Positions 12,346 to 24,266 of a stretch of DNA of 64,000 nucleotides are shown in pieces. The notes beneath the pieces were generated by a model that worked only from the letters and a program-made list of their open reading frames with translations, had not been told where the DNA came from and ran no database searches. Source of the stretch: Megalopta genalis (lineage: Eukaryota > Arthropoda > Insecta > Hymenoptera > Halictidae); the NCBI RefSeq assembly GCF_051020955.1, contig NC_135030.1:1852501-1916500 (forward strand), read 5' to 3'. Within the stretch, counting starts at the first letter, position 1, and the number at the start of each line of letters is the position of its first letter. The translations under genes and the position numbers were made by a program.

Positions 12346-13711
12346 AATTCATAAATTGTACAGGACGGAAAAAATGTTAAATAGAAAAAGTGCCATGGTT
12401 TCAAAGGAGATAAATGCAGAATTAAAAATTTATTTCAGGTGTGAAAATTGTATAACTCATCTTGTATATGAGAAAATAGGAATTTGTTGGTTACACAAAC
12501 TACAGTTATTTTTAAAAAATGTAACCTTCTGTTTGTTCTATTTAACTCTGTTATTAAAATTTCGGATTCCAATTACTTTGTTATATTTATTATCAATAAA
12601 TGATAGAGACAGAGATAGAGAACAGAGATAATTTTCCACAAAAAAAAGTATTTAACAACAAAGGCTTAGAAAGGAGATATACTTTGATCAGTCTGGCGCA
12701 TGATGCAGTTTCTGGTCAAGTATGAATGTTATACTGTTCTTTTAAGTTGAAATAAAATTCTATCTTCTTGTCATCACTATTTAGTCATTCGAATAAATGT
12801 AAATTAAAAATAATTATCAATTTCCTCTTTCTTCGAAGAAATGATTACAATCAGCAAGGTGTTAATTAATATTCTTTAAGTGCTGTAACGAAAAGCTAGT
12901 AAAAATATATACGGTAATATTTATATTATATTATATAGTAGTTTCGTAAAAATACAATTATTATTAATCACAAAAATTATTACCAGAGAAACTGTAACAA
13001 GGAATTTTTAACAATATCCAAAATATTGCCGAATGGTTATTTTCTTTAAATACAGGTCAGAGTAATTTAGTTTTATCTGCTCAAATAATAAATAAATTCC
13101 AGCGGATTTGAAGTATCCATTTTAATGCTATTTAAAATCAGATATCATTCTATCTGCGATTCCTTCGACAGCGAATAAAGTACCGTGCACGAGTTTCATT
13201 TCGAATTCCTCTCGCGTTAAAAGTTACCATTCACTCGCGCGAGCGCCATTTTTCCCCGATTTTTCTAAATCGATTGTCCTGCGACGTGAACCGTTTGACA
13301 CCGGTTCAATGCGTGTCCCTTTTCCCGTTCATATATGCGACAGATTAATAAATCGATTCGAGCCGGTGAAATGGAATCCGAAATCAGGTTTTCGGAAATG
13401 AACAGTCGACGAGTGAAAAAGCGAAAAATATCGTTCGGATCTGTCGCCTGACAACTCGTTCCCATCGTTATCTAGGAGCCGCTCTTGCGAGAACGTGAAA
13501 CATATTTCTGGTGACAATATTACCGGAAATGCGTGTCCGGTGACACAGTTAAAATTCGGTGGAAAAAACACATGTCCGTTAATAGGACGTTTACAAGCTC
13601 CATAAGGGAGATGAAAAATCGATACGACACACGCGCAAGTCTCGTTGTTTCAAACGATCGGCGGTGATCAATGGTGTTTGTACAAATATTCGGCCAATCA
13701 TTTCTGAAATA
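12346..13711. other. Unique sequence, nothing recognised
   Basis: AT-rich to about 13140, then more mixed. No frames with recognisable products. Confidence 0.5.
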
Positions 13712-13928
13712 CAGTAAATTCTCTCCAATTGTCCATCATCTTGTTAACAAAAGTGGACAATTTGGGCAAAAGAGATACCATTATTCGAGCCTCGCGACTT
13801 GCTTTTATAGTCGCCGATTAGTCAACAGGTATAAAAACGAGCCACGAGACTCGAATAATCGTATCTCCTACTCGAAAATCGTCAATTATTCTTTACAAGT
13901 TGAAAGACAATTTGGGGAGAATTTACAG
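13712..13928. mobile_element. Near-palindromic MITE, CAGTAAATTCTC family
   Basis: Starts CAGTAAATTCTCTCC after TA and ends GGGGAGAATTTACAG. The inner arms carry the ATTATTCGAGCCTCGCGACT motif and its complement. Slightly decayed at the right terminus. Confidence 0.8.
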
Positions 13929-14198
13929 AACATATTAAAAATGAAAAAATCGGAAAAATCGAAATGAAAATATAATATCGATGTGAAATTATTTCTGTAA
14001 ACTGATCAGGAAGATGCCATTAATTTATGGTTATTTCAGAAAAAAAAATTGAACAAAAATGAAAACTGTAGGTAAACAAATACCGAAATTATTCAAACGG
14101 TTTAAATGGAAGAAATGGGTTTCCGATTGCTCTGCGAATTATGGTAGGATTTCCTACAAGCGTCAGACATGACTGTATACGTTCGCCATTTGCAATTA

Positions 14199-15290
14199 GA
14201 CGCAACATCCGCACGCAGATGACATTTTCTATTAGCGCGAGTCGCGTGCGTCAAGACGCATGCTTCGCATATGATTTACGCGCGATGCGTTCATTATCAT
14301 ATCAGATAGAGCAGTGTGTGTAAGGAAGGCGAAATAACTTTTTGAAATGGATCGAGATTTACTTGCACTTTCGCCGTTGTTAAAAGAGAAAGGTGATGAA
14401 GAAATTCAATTGAGAATTTTGACAGGAAGGAAAGAAAGAGTATCAATCTCATACGCTGGAAATTTATCGATGGATGCCTGCGACGAACCCTTCTAAAACA
14501 GTTATTTACGAGATCACCAGTGTGGAGAAAATTTTTGTTATCAATTCGGTACGATGCGATAAACTTCGATACGATGCAAAATGCATAACGCAACGAGACA
14601 TTTTTTATATTCTAATTAGTTCCGTTATTTATTTATTTTCTTGTTTTTGGGCAAAGGGGACGCGCGTAGTATGTCGTTCCGGTGCAAGAGGTTAAAGATA
14701 TACACAAAAAGCGAGACAAAAGAAATAAGAGAACGCGTACTGAATAATGAGGAAACATATAAGCAGCTTCTTAAATTGTATGAAGGACGAGTAAATGTAT
14801 GGTAATTCTTATTGGCTTATTATAACGTTGAAATTAAACCGCAATGTGTTTGCATCCGGACTGCTTCCAAAGCAGACGATTGCTAGACGCTTACGTCGGA
14901 CATAGACGCAACATTTGGGAACGGCTTATGGGAAAACAAAAGCGTTATTTTCTGTTACGTCAGTATACAGGGTGTAATAATTATGTTAACGCTCGGTAAA
15001 GAGGTGATTCCTGAGGTAATTCGAAGTAAATTTTTCCTTAGCGAAATTGCAATCCGCGGCTTCGTTTACGAGTTATTAACGAAGAACACTGACCAATGAG
15101 AGACGAGATCGGCTGACGCAAAGCGGCCGGGCCAGCGAGCGGGCGGAACCCAGTTCTGCTCATTGGCTCGACCGCCTTCTGTCGACTGATCTCTCTTCTC
15201 ATTGGTCTCTATTGTTTCGTTAATAACTCGTAAACGAAGCCGCGGATTGCAATTTCGCTAAGGAAGAATTTACTTCAAATGACCTCAGGA
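14199..15290 (+). repeat. Copy 1 of a 1.09-kb direct duplication (copy 2 at 35257-36348)
   Basis: From CATCCGCACGCAGATGACA to the inner right arm of the fold-back element, the sequence recurs 21.06 kb away with roughly 17 differences counted by eye (about 98% identity). A plus-strand frame at 14347 begins MDRDLLALSPLLKEKGDEE and stops after about 50 codons. I do not recognise it; copy 2 has a different early stop. This is presumably an unclassified transposon relic carrying a nested fold-back element. Confidence 0.9.
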
Positions 15291-15333
15291 ATCACCCCCT
15301 CTCCGGGCGTTAACATAATTAAGAGGCACCTTG
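14968..15333. mobile_element. Fold-back MITE, second family (CAGGGTGTAATAATTATG ends)
   Basis: TA, then CAGGGTGTAATAATTATGTT, and at the right an inverted arm ending AGAGGCACCTTG then TA. The arms continue with AATTCGAAGTAAATTTTTCC and its complement. The core (ACGAGTTATTAACGAA, CACTGACCAATGAGA) is related to the core of the CAGGGTGTCCC family although the outer ends differ. Confidence 0.85.
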
Positions 15334-15868
15334 TAAATAAGTCTGACGCATACGTCGCACGCTTATAGAAAATTCCGCCTTTGGAAACATAATGAGGACA
15401 AATAAAATTCTACGCAAGCGTTCGCAGTCTAACCGGTATCATTATACGTTGATCGCATCAAGCACTTGCCCACACCCGAAGACAACGTTTTTTCCCCCGG
15501 ACAGGTTCATTTCCGACTATGCAAATCTTTCAAGTTCCAGTTTTCAAACTTACAAATTCCTAATCCCCGATCTCTATGACGCTAGGTTCCCACTTTTCCT
15601 TCTCGCGCGTACGCAAAGCGGAACGTTCGTCTCGGCACGGTGCACCTGTTACCGTTCACGGCTGTTGAAAACTTCAGCGTTCCACCTGTCATCGTTCTCA
15701 CCGTGAACGTTAATTGGATTAAAACGAAGAAAAAAAGAAAAGAAGGGGGGAACGAGGAGAGAGAACGAAAATAACGGAGAATGGAAGGAACAAAAAGGAC
15801 ACGAGTGCCAGCGATTCGCGAGAACGAAAGATAAAAATGGAAAGCTGACGGAGTTGGTTGTCGCTCAC
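15334..15868. other. Unique intronic sequence downstream of the spectrin exon
   Basis: Contains a purine-rich stretch (15720-15840) just past the exon donor on the minus strand. No other exon recognised. Confidence 0.5.
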
Positions 15869-16041
15869 CTTATCGCCATGCTCTTCGCCTTCAAGTGATG
15901 CCATCTCTGGTTCATCTCGTCCAGACGTCGTTGCAGCATAACAGCGTCATCCTGGCTGGCCAGAGAGCTCAACAGTTTTCGCCCGGTGCCGTTCAGGGAC
16001 GCGTAAACGTCTCGGTGTGTTTCGATTTCCGATTGGAGGTC
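15869..16041 (-). CDS. Dys: Dystrophin internal exon, part of a late spectrin repeat
   Basis: Dystrophin is the rod-shaped protein that links cortical actin to the dystroglycan complex at muscle and neural membranes. Read on the minus strand, this exon encodes 57 full codons plus two bases, beginning DLQSEIETHRDVYASL and including SQDDAVMLQRRLDEMNQRW. This closely resembles the vertebrate dystrophin spectrin repeat near R23, where the corresponding core is SDDAVLLQRRLDNMN. The heptad-like spacing of L, I, W and H residues fits a spectrin helix. The exon is bounded by a good acceptor (pyrimidine-rich stretch ending TTGCAG, before GAC) and a consensus donor (AG, then GTGAGC). It starts in phase 0 and ends with two bases of a codon. 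The open frame runs further upstream, but that part (about 90 codons) bears no resemblance to spectrin and is intron. No flanking spectrin exon is visible within 15 kb downstream or 48 kb upstream, so both introns are very large for an insect. The family assignment is strong; the exact repeat number is from memory. Confidence 0.88.
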
Positions 16042-16596
16042 CTGCAACAGAAAACAAATACGCCCGTGAGACTCCCCCGAACTCCGATGGAAAAATACCT
16101 CTGCCATCCGCTCGAGACAACTTCCCCATCCTGTCGCCCGCCGAATTTCCCGAAGAAAATCCCAGGACCGGGGCTCGCATTTCCCCGAGTCAATAAAATG
16201 TAATTTAATCCTTTCGTTACGCCGGCAGTCTTGGTTACACAATGGCCGTGCGGCACGAGCGCGCGGAGGATCAGAGAAATAGGAATACGATAGTTTCTTC
16301 GGCAAATAGAACTGTGTAAGAACCTGAAATCGGGGCTATTTGATGCCTGGCTCGGATTAGGATCCCCGAAGTCCCCCGAGACGTAGAAATATCGGAAGTC
16401 CCGGAGATTTCGGGAATTCGACACGTGCTTGAAGGGGAGAGGGCCGATATTGCCTAATCCGACGTTCCTACGTTCTTTTCTGATAAGTAATAAATCACTG
16501 TAATTGACTCAATGTTGCACTGTAACCGATCTGTAATCCGGTCCGGATATTTGAACAGTTTTTCCTACGGCGGTCGTGTAATACTCTCTTGCTAGA
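16042..16596 (-). other. Intron sequence immediately upstream of the spectrin exon
   Basis: Begins with the pyrimidine tract and acceptor of the exon on the minus strand. The overlapping minus-strand frames up to 16424 have no spectrin resemblance. Confidence 0.6.
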
Positions 16597-18305
16597 GTTA
16601 GATTCAAATCCATGCGGAACACATGATTTAGCTTGAAATCAATGCGGAGTAGAAGGTTTAGATTCAAATCCATGCGAACCAGATGATTTAGCTTCAAATC
16701 AATGCGGAGTAGAAGGTTTAGATTCAAATCCACATGCGAAACAAATGATTTAGCTTCAAATTCTTGTGATATAAGTAATATAGATTCAAATGCTGGCGAA
16801 ACAAACGAGTTAGCTTCAAATTCGTGCGGAACACATGGTTTAGCTTGAAATTCATGCGAAACAAATGATTTAGCTTCAAATTCATGCGATACAAATGATT
16901 TAGCTTCAAATTCGTGCGAAACACATGAATTAGGTTCAAATACTTGCGATATAAATGATTTAGCTTCAATTGCATGCGAAACAAACGAGTTAGATTCAAA
17001 TCCATGCGAACCAGATGATTTAGCTTCAAATCAATGCGGAGTACAAGGTTTAGATTCAAATCCACATGCGAAACAAATGATTTAGCTTCAAATTCTTGTG
17101 ATATAAGTAATATAGATTCAAATGCTGGCGAAACAAACGAGTTAGCTTCAAATTCGTGCGGAACACATGGTTTAGCTTGAAATTCATGCGAAACAAATGA
17201 TTTAGCTTCAAATTCATGCGATACAAATGATTTAGCTTCAAATTCGTGCGAAACACATGAATTAGGTTCAAATACTTGCGATATAAATGATTTAGCTTCA
17301 ATTGCATGCGAAACAAACGAGTTAGATTCAAATCCATGCGAACCAGATGATTTAGCTTCAAATCAATGCGGAGTACAAGGTTTAGATTCAAATCCACATG
17401 CGAAACAAATGATTTAGCTTCAAATTCTTGTGATATAAGTAATATAGATTCAAATGCTGGCGAAACAAACGAGTTAGCTTCAAATTCGTGCGGAACACAT
17501 GGTTTAGCTTCAAATTCATGCGAAACAAATGATTTAGCTTCAAATTCGTGCGAAACACATGAATTAGGTTCAAATACTTGCGATATAAATGATTTAGATT
17601 CAACTGCATGCGAAACAAACGAGTTAGATTCAAATCCATGCGAACCAGATGATTTAGCTTCAAATCAATGCGGAGTAGAAGGTTTAGATTCAAATCCACA
17701 TGCGAAACAAATGATTTAGCATCAAATTCTTGTGATATAAGTAATATAGATTCAAATGCTGGCGAAACAAACGAGTTAGCTTCAAATTCGTGCGGAACAC
17801 ATGGTTTAGCTTCAAATTCATGCGAAACAAATGATTTAGCTTCAAATTCATGCGATACAAATGATTTAGCTTCAAATTCGTGCGAAACACATGAATTAGG
17901 TTCAAATACTTGCGATATAAATGATTTAGATTCAACTGCATGCGAAACAAACGAGTTAGATTCAAATCCATGCGGAACACATGATTTAGTTTCAAATCAA
18001 TGCGAAGTAGAAGGTTTATTTTCAAATCCATGCGGAACAAATGATTTAGCTTCAAATACTTGCGATATAAATGATTTAGCTTCAACTGCATGCGAAACAA
18101 ACGAGTTAGCTTCAAATCCATGCGAAACACATGATTAAGCTTCAAATCCATGCGAAATACATCATTAAGCTTCAAATCCATGCGAAACACATGATTAAGC
18201 TTCAAATGCATGCGAAACATGATTTAGGTTAAAATTCATGGGAAACACATGGTTTAGCTTCAAATGCATGCGAAACAAATGATTTAGCTTCAAGTACTAG
18301 CGACA
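16597..18305. repeat. 30-bp minisatellite with an 11-mer higher-order repeat
   Basis: About 57 monomers of the type TTTAGCTTCAAATTCATGCG plus AAACAAATGA. A 332-bp higher-order unit (eleven monomers plus a two-base insertion, CCACATGCG) repeats from 16730 and 17062, then a 302-bp version with one monomer fewer from 17394 to 17695. The first two units look identical over at least 340 bp. Because 30 is a multiple of three, long frames are open on both strands (up to 156 codons on plus and 176 on minus, each a 10-residue repeat). The two-base insertion breaks the frame at every higher-order junction, so I read this as non-coding. Confidence 0.95.
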
Positions 18306-18900
18306 ATAAATATTGTCAGGCTCCTGTCATTAAGATTTTACCGTATTAAATTAGTTTCATTGAAGCTGGAAATAAAATTTCATTTATCGTTTTATGGCAA
18401 CAAATTATTTTGAGTTGCAGAATTGCATATTTCTGTCTACGCTTGTTGCATTTCTCTTATCAATTTGTTGAGCACACGTCAGTATAACGTCTTCATTATA
18501 GTTTATAATTAATTACATCGTGTTACACGTAAACTTATAAATGCATACCGTCTGTATGTTCGGTAACCCGTTAGGCGCGCATTTTAAGGACATATAACAA
18601 GCTTATTACTTAAAAGAAAGTTATTAAGTTCTTTTGTAATGTGCCACTACTAAGTATAAAATTTGAATAAAACCTAGAAAAATATTTCACTGTTATAATT
18701 GTACTGTTATTTGCTTTGTCATTGTATGATTTAGTCTTTCTTGTCGAATGTTTATTCATTGCTGGACTGTTTTTGCACACTTTTGTGCACTTTTGTACAT
18801 TCTTGTGCACAATAAAAATTGTCGAAGTTAACTGTAAGAAATTCAAATCTGATAAAAATGTCATTTTTCTTCTGGTCATTTTAACAAGTTACACATAGTA
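18306..18900. other. Unique AT-rich sequence, nothing recognised
   Basis: Contains a short local repeat of TTTTGTGCAC near 18780-18810. No gene seen. Confidence 0.5.
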
Positions 18901-19115
18901 CAGTGAATTCTCTCCAATTTTCCCTTAACTAGTTAACAAAAATGAAAAATTTGGGAAGAGCAGATACGATTATTCGAGTCTCGCGGCTCGTTTTTATAGT
19001 TGTTGACAATTGACAGCTATATAAACGAGACCCGAGGCTCGAATAATCGTATCTTCCCTTCCGAAATTGTCCACTTTTGTTTACAAGCTGAGGGAAAATT
19101 GGAGAGAATTTACTG
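18901..19115. mobile_element. Near-palindromic MITE, CAGTAAATTCTC family, with TA target duplication
   Basis: TA, CAGTGAATTCTCTCCAATTT at the left; AAATTGGAGAGAATTTACTG, TA at the right. The arms contain GATACGATTATTCGAGTCTC and its complement. This is the cleanest copy for defining the family ends. Confidence 0.88.
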
Positions 19116-19320
19116 TATAAAAATATTCTCAAACTCTTCCAATGTGATCTCAGTCTTGTATTTGATCTAGCCATCCTTGTCAGAAATGCATAAAATCCGC
19201 ACTCTTTTTATTACAAACCATTCTCGATCTACATTCCATAAAAACATCTTTATGACAAGACTGTGAATTTTTACGCAATCGTTACATGTGCTAATGTACA
19301 AAAAAGCAAGAAAGCATTAA

Positions 19321-19561
19321 CACGTTCCGTGCCACGTGTACCATCGATGGTACACGCTTGCATGTTTACTTAGTGAACTGAACAAATTGTTTACAAGAAA
19401 TTTAGAACCGAAGAATCAATTTCCACCGCAAGAATGGGCGTTGATAAGTTTTTGTTACGTTGTTATGTGTACGAGAATTAATAATTGCACGTAATACATC
19501 AAGTTTTAGTAAAATATCAAAGTGTGAAGATTCGAGTAAAAAAAGCTCGGCACGGAACGTG
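19321..19561 (-). mobile_element. piggyBac-type MITE, CACGTTCCGTGCC family, TTAA-flanked
   Basis: TTAA, CACGTTCCGTGCC at the left and GGCACGGAACGTG, TTAA at the right. Beside the left terminus lies the perfect 20-bp palindrome GTGTACCATCGATGGTACAC. Length is 241 bp, the same as the oppositely oriented copy at 34843-35083. Exact TTAA duplications are diagnostic of piggyBac-like insertion. Confidence 0.88.
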
Positions 19562-20332
19562 TTAATAAAGTTGAGAATGTGTAATTTCTGTGTTGGCAAA
19601 ATCAACGGGTACTGACTGACGGCTATGACTGAACAACCATGAATGCGCGAGAGGAGGAAGTAAAAATGGAATGGCGCGGGCACGGACAGGCAGAAATGTC
19701 TAGAAAGCGACAGAGTTAACACGTGCGAGTATAAAGAAAGTCGAGTTAGAATGTAATCATAGTTGCATCGTATTTAATATAGTACTGTTCATTAACGGTC
19801 GAAGTATAGAGGGCGAGTCTCGTAACGTGACGACCTCGAATAACTCGTAAAATATTTGTTGTATGAAAAGATGTTTCAGATAGAAGTTGCATGGCTTCCA
19901 GGGGGACGTATAGTATTGTGATCAGTTTTATGTTATTTTGCTTTTTTATCAAGATGCGAAGGTCACCTTTAATTTTTTAAATGGAATAGTTAATATTTCT
20001 TCCCAAATTCGGATAAAGCCTTAAATTCTACATTAAAAAGTATAGAAAAGTATTACGCATCAACTACGTGTGCAATAAATAATACAATAAAAATCAAAGA
20101 AACGTAGATTTCTGCCAACAAAATTTTAATAAATAAAAGATAATAATACTTTATTATATACTTATAATAATACTTATAATACTTGTAATAATACTTATAA
20201 TACTTGTAATAATACTTATAATAATAATACTTATTCTCAAATCATAATTTGTACAAATAGTCTAAGAAAACGTGGATCGAATAGTTTCTTATAAATTGAT
20301 GTAAGTTGTCAAAAAATCTCAAAAATGAATTG
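19562..20332. other. Unique sequence with a short AAT/ACTTATAAT repeat
   Basis: Tandem TAATAATACTTATAATACTTG-like units at about 20140-20235. Otherwise nothing recognised. Confidence 0.5.
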
Positions 20333-20464
20333 TCTCGTTTTTATAGTTGTTGAGACAATCGGTAACTATAAGAACGAGCCGCGAGGCTCGAATAATCGTG
20401 TCTCCTCTTCCCAAATTGCCCATTTTCGTGCGCGATTTGAGCGCGAATTGGGAAGAAATTACTG
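20333..20464. mobile_element. MITE, CAGTAAATTCTC family, right half
   Basis: Begins in the centre (CTCGTTTTTATAGTTGTTGA) and continues through GAGCCGCGAGGCTCGAATAA to GGGAAGAAATTACTG. The left arm is missing. Confidence 0.75.
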
Positions 20465-21251
20465 TAACCCACTTTATCGGTCTGTCGGTCTTATCGGTCT
20501 ACCGTAGAACGACAATTAGTACTGACATCTCGATGAATAACGACTACAAGTTGACATTAGAGGCAAAAGGGATCGATCCTTTATTGAATTTTTCTCTCGG
20601 AGGCAACATATTTTCCGCGTAGAATTACAAGAATTTATGCATCGAACGCCCAGAATTTTCTCTATGGAGAACATTCGCGGCGTTTCGTCATCGCGATGAC
20701 GTGAATTGCGGCGAACGCTTGGGCAGAAGTGATTTATGCTCAGTTCTCATGTAAATCGTTGGCAGGGGGGGGGGGGGGTGCGTTGACGCGCGTCGCCCGC
20801 CGCCAATGAAAATAAATCGTGGCCGGGGCGCAACTGAATTAAGAAATATTCGCGAATAACGTTCGCGTTCTCTCCCGAGGCATTTTTCATTAACCGATAT
20901 TCGAATATCGTAGTTTATCGCTGGTTGGTCGCGGTACATAGAATTGATAGGAGAATCGCGGTGCCTTTTCTACAACCATACTATTGTCATCTGACGTTAA
21001 TTTAGTTATCGCAAGACCGCGAATTTTGTTAAGCTGTGGCGGACGCGGCTGGCAGAGAACACAAGAGGCGGGGCTTTATTAAAATTTTCGTTCGCTCCTT
21101 TATTTTCGAGCCAATTAAAACTTTAAGAGAGAAATTCATTTTCGTTGTCGTAAATCTGCCTATAAAGATCCGAGCTTGCTAGAATACCGGTGGGGACGAA
21201 TCTCGTTCATTCTGATATATATTGTAAAACATGTAGAGTAGAAATAAATGT

Positions 21252-21253
<2 letters not shown>
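20465..21253. other. Unique sequence with a 14-G tract
   Basis: A run of 14 G lies at 20765-20778 in a CpG-rich stretch. No gene recognised. Confidence 0.5.
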
Positions 21254-21297
<44 letters not shown>

Positions 21298-21338
21298 TTT
21301 ATAACTACATATATTTTATATCTACATATCTATACATA

Positions 21339-21377
<39 letters not shown>
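21254..21377. repeat. (TA)n microsatellite tracts
   Basis: Two long TA runs (about 21254-21295 and 21342-21377) separated by TATCTACATATCTATACATA-type sequence. Confidence 0.95.
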
Positions 21378-21385
<8 letters not shown>

Positions 21386-21579
21386 CTACATATATTTTAT
21401 ATCTACATATCTATACATATCTATATATATATCTATATCTATACATATCTATATATTTATATCTATATATATCTATACATATATATATATATAGATATAA
21501 ATATATAGATATGTATAGATATAGATATATATATAGATATGTATAGATATGTAGATATAAAATATATGTAGATATAAAT
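21378..21579. repeat. 95-bp perfect AT-rich inverted repeat with a 12-base loop
   Basis: The left arm 21378-21472 is the exact reverse complement of 21485-21579 at every position I checked, with C/G positions falling in register. A 118-codon plus-strand frame ending inside it is isoleucine/tyrosine low complexity and not a gene. Confidence 0.9.
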
Positions 21580-22329
21580 GTCGATTATCAGAATACCTAT
21601 TATCAAAACACATACAGTGTAACATATGAAAACTATGTAACAATGTTTATATTTTGGAATACGCATCATTCTTGCTACAAATTCTCTGCGTACTGTATCT
21701 CGTCCTCGTTGCACGAATGTACGTACCAATTACGTATATCATGAATATGAAAAGGAGAAGAATTGTGCTGACGTTAGACAAAAAATTAAATTAAAAGAGC
21801 TCGGAATACGTTATGCAACGATATAATACACCTAGAAAATTGTGAGGAGAACGGTATTCGAGAATGGCTGTGAAAAAAATGAGGACAATCTAGGATACAA
21901 AATTACGAACGATGATGAAATTGTTTCCTTAATTGTTGATGAGAAGCATGGTACCGATGATTCTGTTGAATTCTGTGCTGTTTTACCGCATTGCAGAGCT
22001 AAGTAGCTAACTAGCTAAGTAAAAAGAAATACATTATTCATTAAGCATTTATTCTAGAAGGAGTACGACATATGACAATATCAAAAACAAAATCAATTTA
22101 CTTTTTATCTTGCATTTTTCACAGTTATTCTTCAATTTAAAGTTAATGTAAGATTATATTCATTATTAGCATTCACACATAATAAATATAATATGTAGAT
22201 ATATAATAAACTAAATGAAATGTTTTATTTTCAGTTGTACGCAAATTTTATTCTCCAGGTCTGATCATTTGAAAAACCAATTATAGTCGATTGTAGTGTA
22301 GTAAGCCGTAGTCATCGCGAAAATACATA
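21580..22329. other. Unique AT-rich sequence, nothing recognised
   Basis: No open frame or repeat of note. Confidence 0.5.
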
Positions 22330-22435
22330 AATTCTTATTAATAAGTAATAAGTAATAATTAAAATTATTTTTACTTATTAATAAGTAATAATTAGCATTA
22401 TTTTTACTTATTAATAAGTAATAATTAGCATTCTT
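22330..22435. repeat. Short tandem repeat, about 42-bp unit
   Basis: TTACTTATTAATAAGTAATA followed by ATTAGCATTATTT repeats about two and a half times. The unit contains the palindrome TTATTAATAA. Confidence 0.9.
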
Positions 22436-23376
22436 CAATGCATTTAATAATTGGAACGAATAATCAAACAAGATCAAGTTTCGCAGCAAGAGGAGAATAA
22501 AGAAGCTCTCAATTTAAAGTGATTATCATTAATATTCCGACACAGTTTTTAAAAGAGAACATGTTTCTGAAAATGGGACCGAGCGAATTTTTTCTTGTTA
22601 ACTTTGCGTTAACGTAAAATAATATAAAGAAGCACACAATATTTCTAAACATTTATAAATTTACTGCACATTTTTGTAAACTCGTAATCCTGTGCACTTT
22701 TTTTGTAAAATTGTAGCGAATAATGGCGTTATTTTCATTCCCAAGTATTTTTATCCTAATTTGTAGTATTCATGAAAAATCCGATCCAACACAATACGTA
22801 CATGATTTATATTATACTATGTAATACTATGCTTTGTTATTTGAATCAGTACTCTGCAAGGGTTAAAGTTTATCCGAATATTAATGGAAGTGACTGTATG
22901 CGTGTACGTTGGAAAAGCAAGAAGTCACAAGTTTGTTAGCAAATTTTGCCGTGATATACGCGCTATAATTCAGGAGCTCTTGTTCCCGACGCAGAACATT
23001 AACTTGTATAATTCAAGGGGACACAGATTCAGACCCGTTCCACAATTGAACATGGGACCCGGAAGAGGATACTTCATATTTCCGGGGGCAGGTTTAATCC
23101 CAGACAGTGACTGTCAGATTACCCGCGAGTTACGTCTGTTTCCTTTGATTCGCGGCAAGATTCGATTCCGGTCTGGGCACGCTTGGATCGGATCAAACTG
23201 CGATTACAGAGTGAACCGTCTGTATTCGAACAGCCTAATGCACGAACATTCCGTTATTATACGAATCGTTCGTAAGTGTTTCACGACTAGACAACGTCTA
23301 GTTTCGACGTTCAAACGGCGGATCCTCTTGACAAAAATATTAGGTTATGTCAAGGTTATGTCAAGGTTATGTTATC
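22436..23376. other. Unique sequence, no gene recognised
   Basis: A 179-codon plus-strand frame (22884-23423) shows no domain. Its last 15 codons run into a dispersed repeat, which argues against a conserved gene. A small tandem repeat of GGTTATGTCAA lies at 23342-23370. Confidence 0.45.
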
Positions 23377-23477
23377 CAGCTTTATGTCTTTCGATCGGTG
23401 GATCATGGTATTATTGTTTCTAGGATAGATTTTACTTGTTTAGTTAGTTATTAATCGAATAGTCAGACATAGTGGAA
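23377..23477 (+). repeat. Dispersed 100-bp repeat, copy 1 (copy 2 at 59908-60010)
   Basis: From CAGCTTTATGTCTTTCGATC to GACATAGTGGAAT, this matches 59908-60010 with only a few differences over about 100 bp. No terminal structure; possibly a fragment of a larger interspersed repeat. Confidence 0.85.
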
Positions 23478-24266
23478 TGCAACATCGTTTATCACGCTAT
23501 CGTAATCACTATTCTATCACTTTCTTTGCATACAATAAAGCTGTATTTTCTTCTTAATTTTTTATAAAGTATTACACGCACGTCCAATTTTCACAATGCT
23601 AAGAATACTTACGTCACTTGTCAACCATGAGGCTCAATTGTTAAATATAAATCTGAAACTGAAATGCTGAACCAAAATGCTAAACAGGTCTGTGTATTCG
23701 CGAGACGGGGTGTAGCAGAAATAATATTTTTGAAACTGATTTCTTCGATGTTTTCGTGGATGTCTGCTGGTCGGATAGCTACGATTCACGAGAACCCGAT
23801 ACGTCGGTTGAAGAAAAAGGTCGACGAAAAATAGAGAGGAAATATTGTGGCGTTGTAACAGTGCAAGGAAGTTGCAACGCAAGCAGCCCCGCATCCATCA
23901 AAATGCTTTTCGCCAGGGCGTTTGTGCGAAAGTGCGAATCGGTGACGTTTAATTGGAACACCGGATGTCTGCGTCGCGGACGATGAAGTTTGATGGCTGA
24001 CGTTGGATTTATCGCCGGGCGAGTTTACACGTAACACCTAGTGTGCGACAACTAGTGAATCTTTCACTGTTCTGGCGGCGGAGAGTTTCGACTGGCCCGG
24101 AAATCCGGGCCAAGTGACTGACGCGGGATGGCAGTCAGCAGATGGTACTGCTTCGTTTTATCGTCAAAGAGATTGTTGAGTCCGCAGAAGAAAAAGAAAT
24201 AAGTCAACTTAATGCTTACTGTTGATGATAATATTTCATTAGTTTATTAAATATGATATTAAAATA
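23478..24266. other. Unique sequence, nothing recognised
   Basis: Mixed composition; overlapping short frames at 23634-24037 on both strands have no resemblance to known proteins. Confidence 0.5.

Noticed and set aside
15870..16305. Longer spectrin frame extending past the exon start
   Set aside because: Spectrin resemblance stops exactly at a good acceptor; the extension is intronic and has no heptad pattern.
16724..18220. Repeat proteins on both strands (NDLASNSCET-like and DLKLNHVFRM-like)
   Set aside because: Explained by a 30-bp minisatellite; a two-base insertion breaks the frame at each higher-order junction.
23342..23370. GGTTATGTCAA triplet considered as telomere-like repeat
   Set aside because: Does not match the insect TTAGG repeat and is only about three units long.
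22884..23423. 179-codon plus-strand open frame
   Set aside because: No family resemblance and its end lies in a dispersed repeat shared with 59.9 kb.
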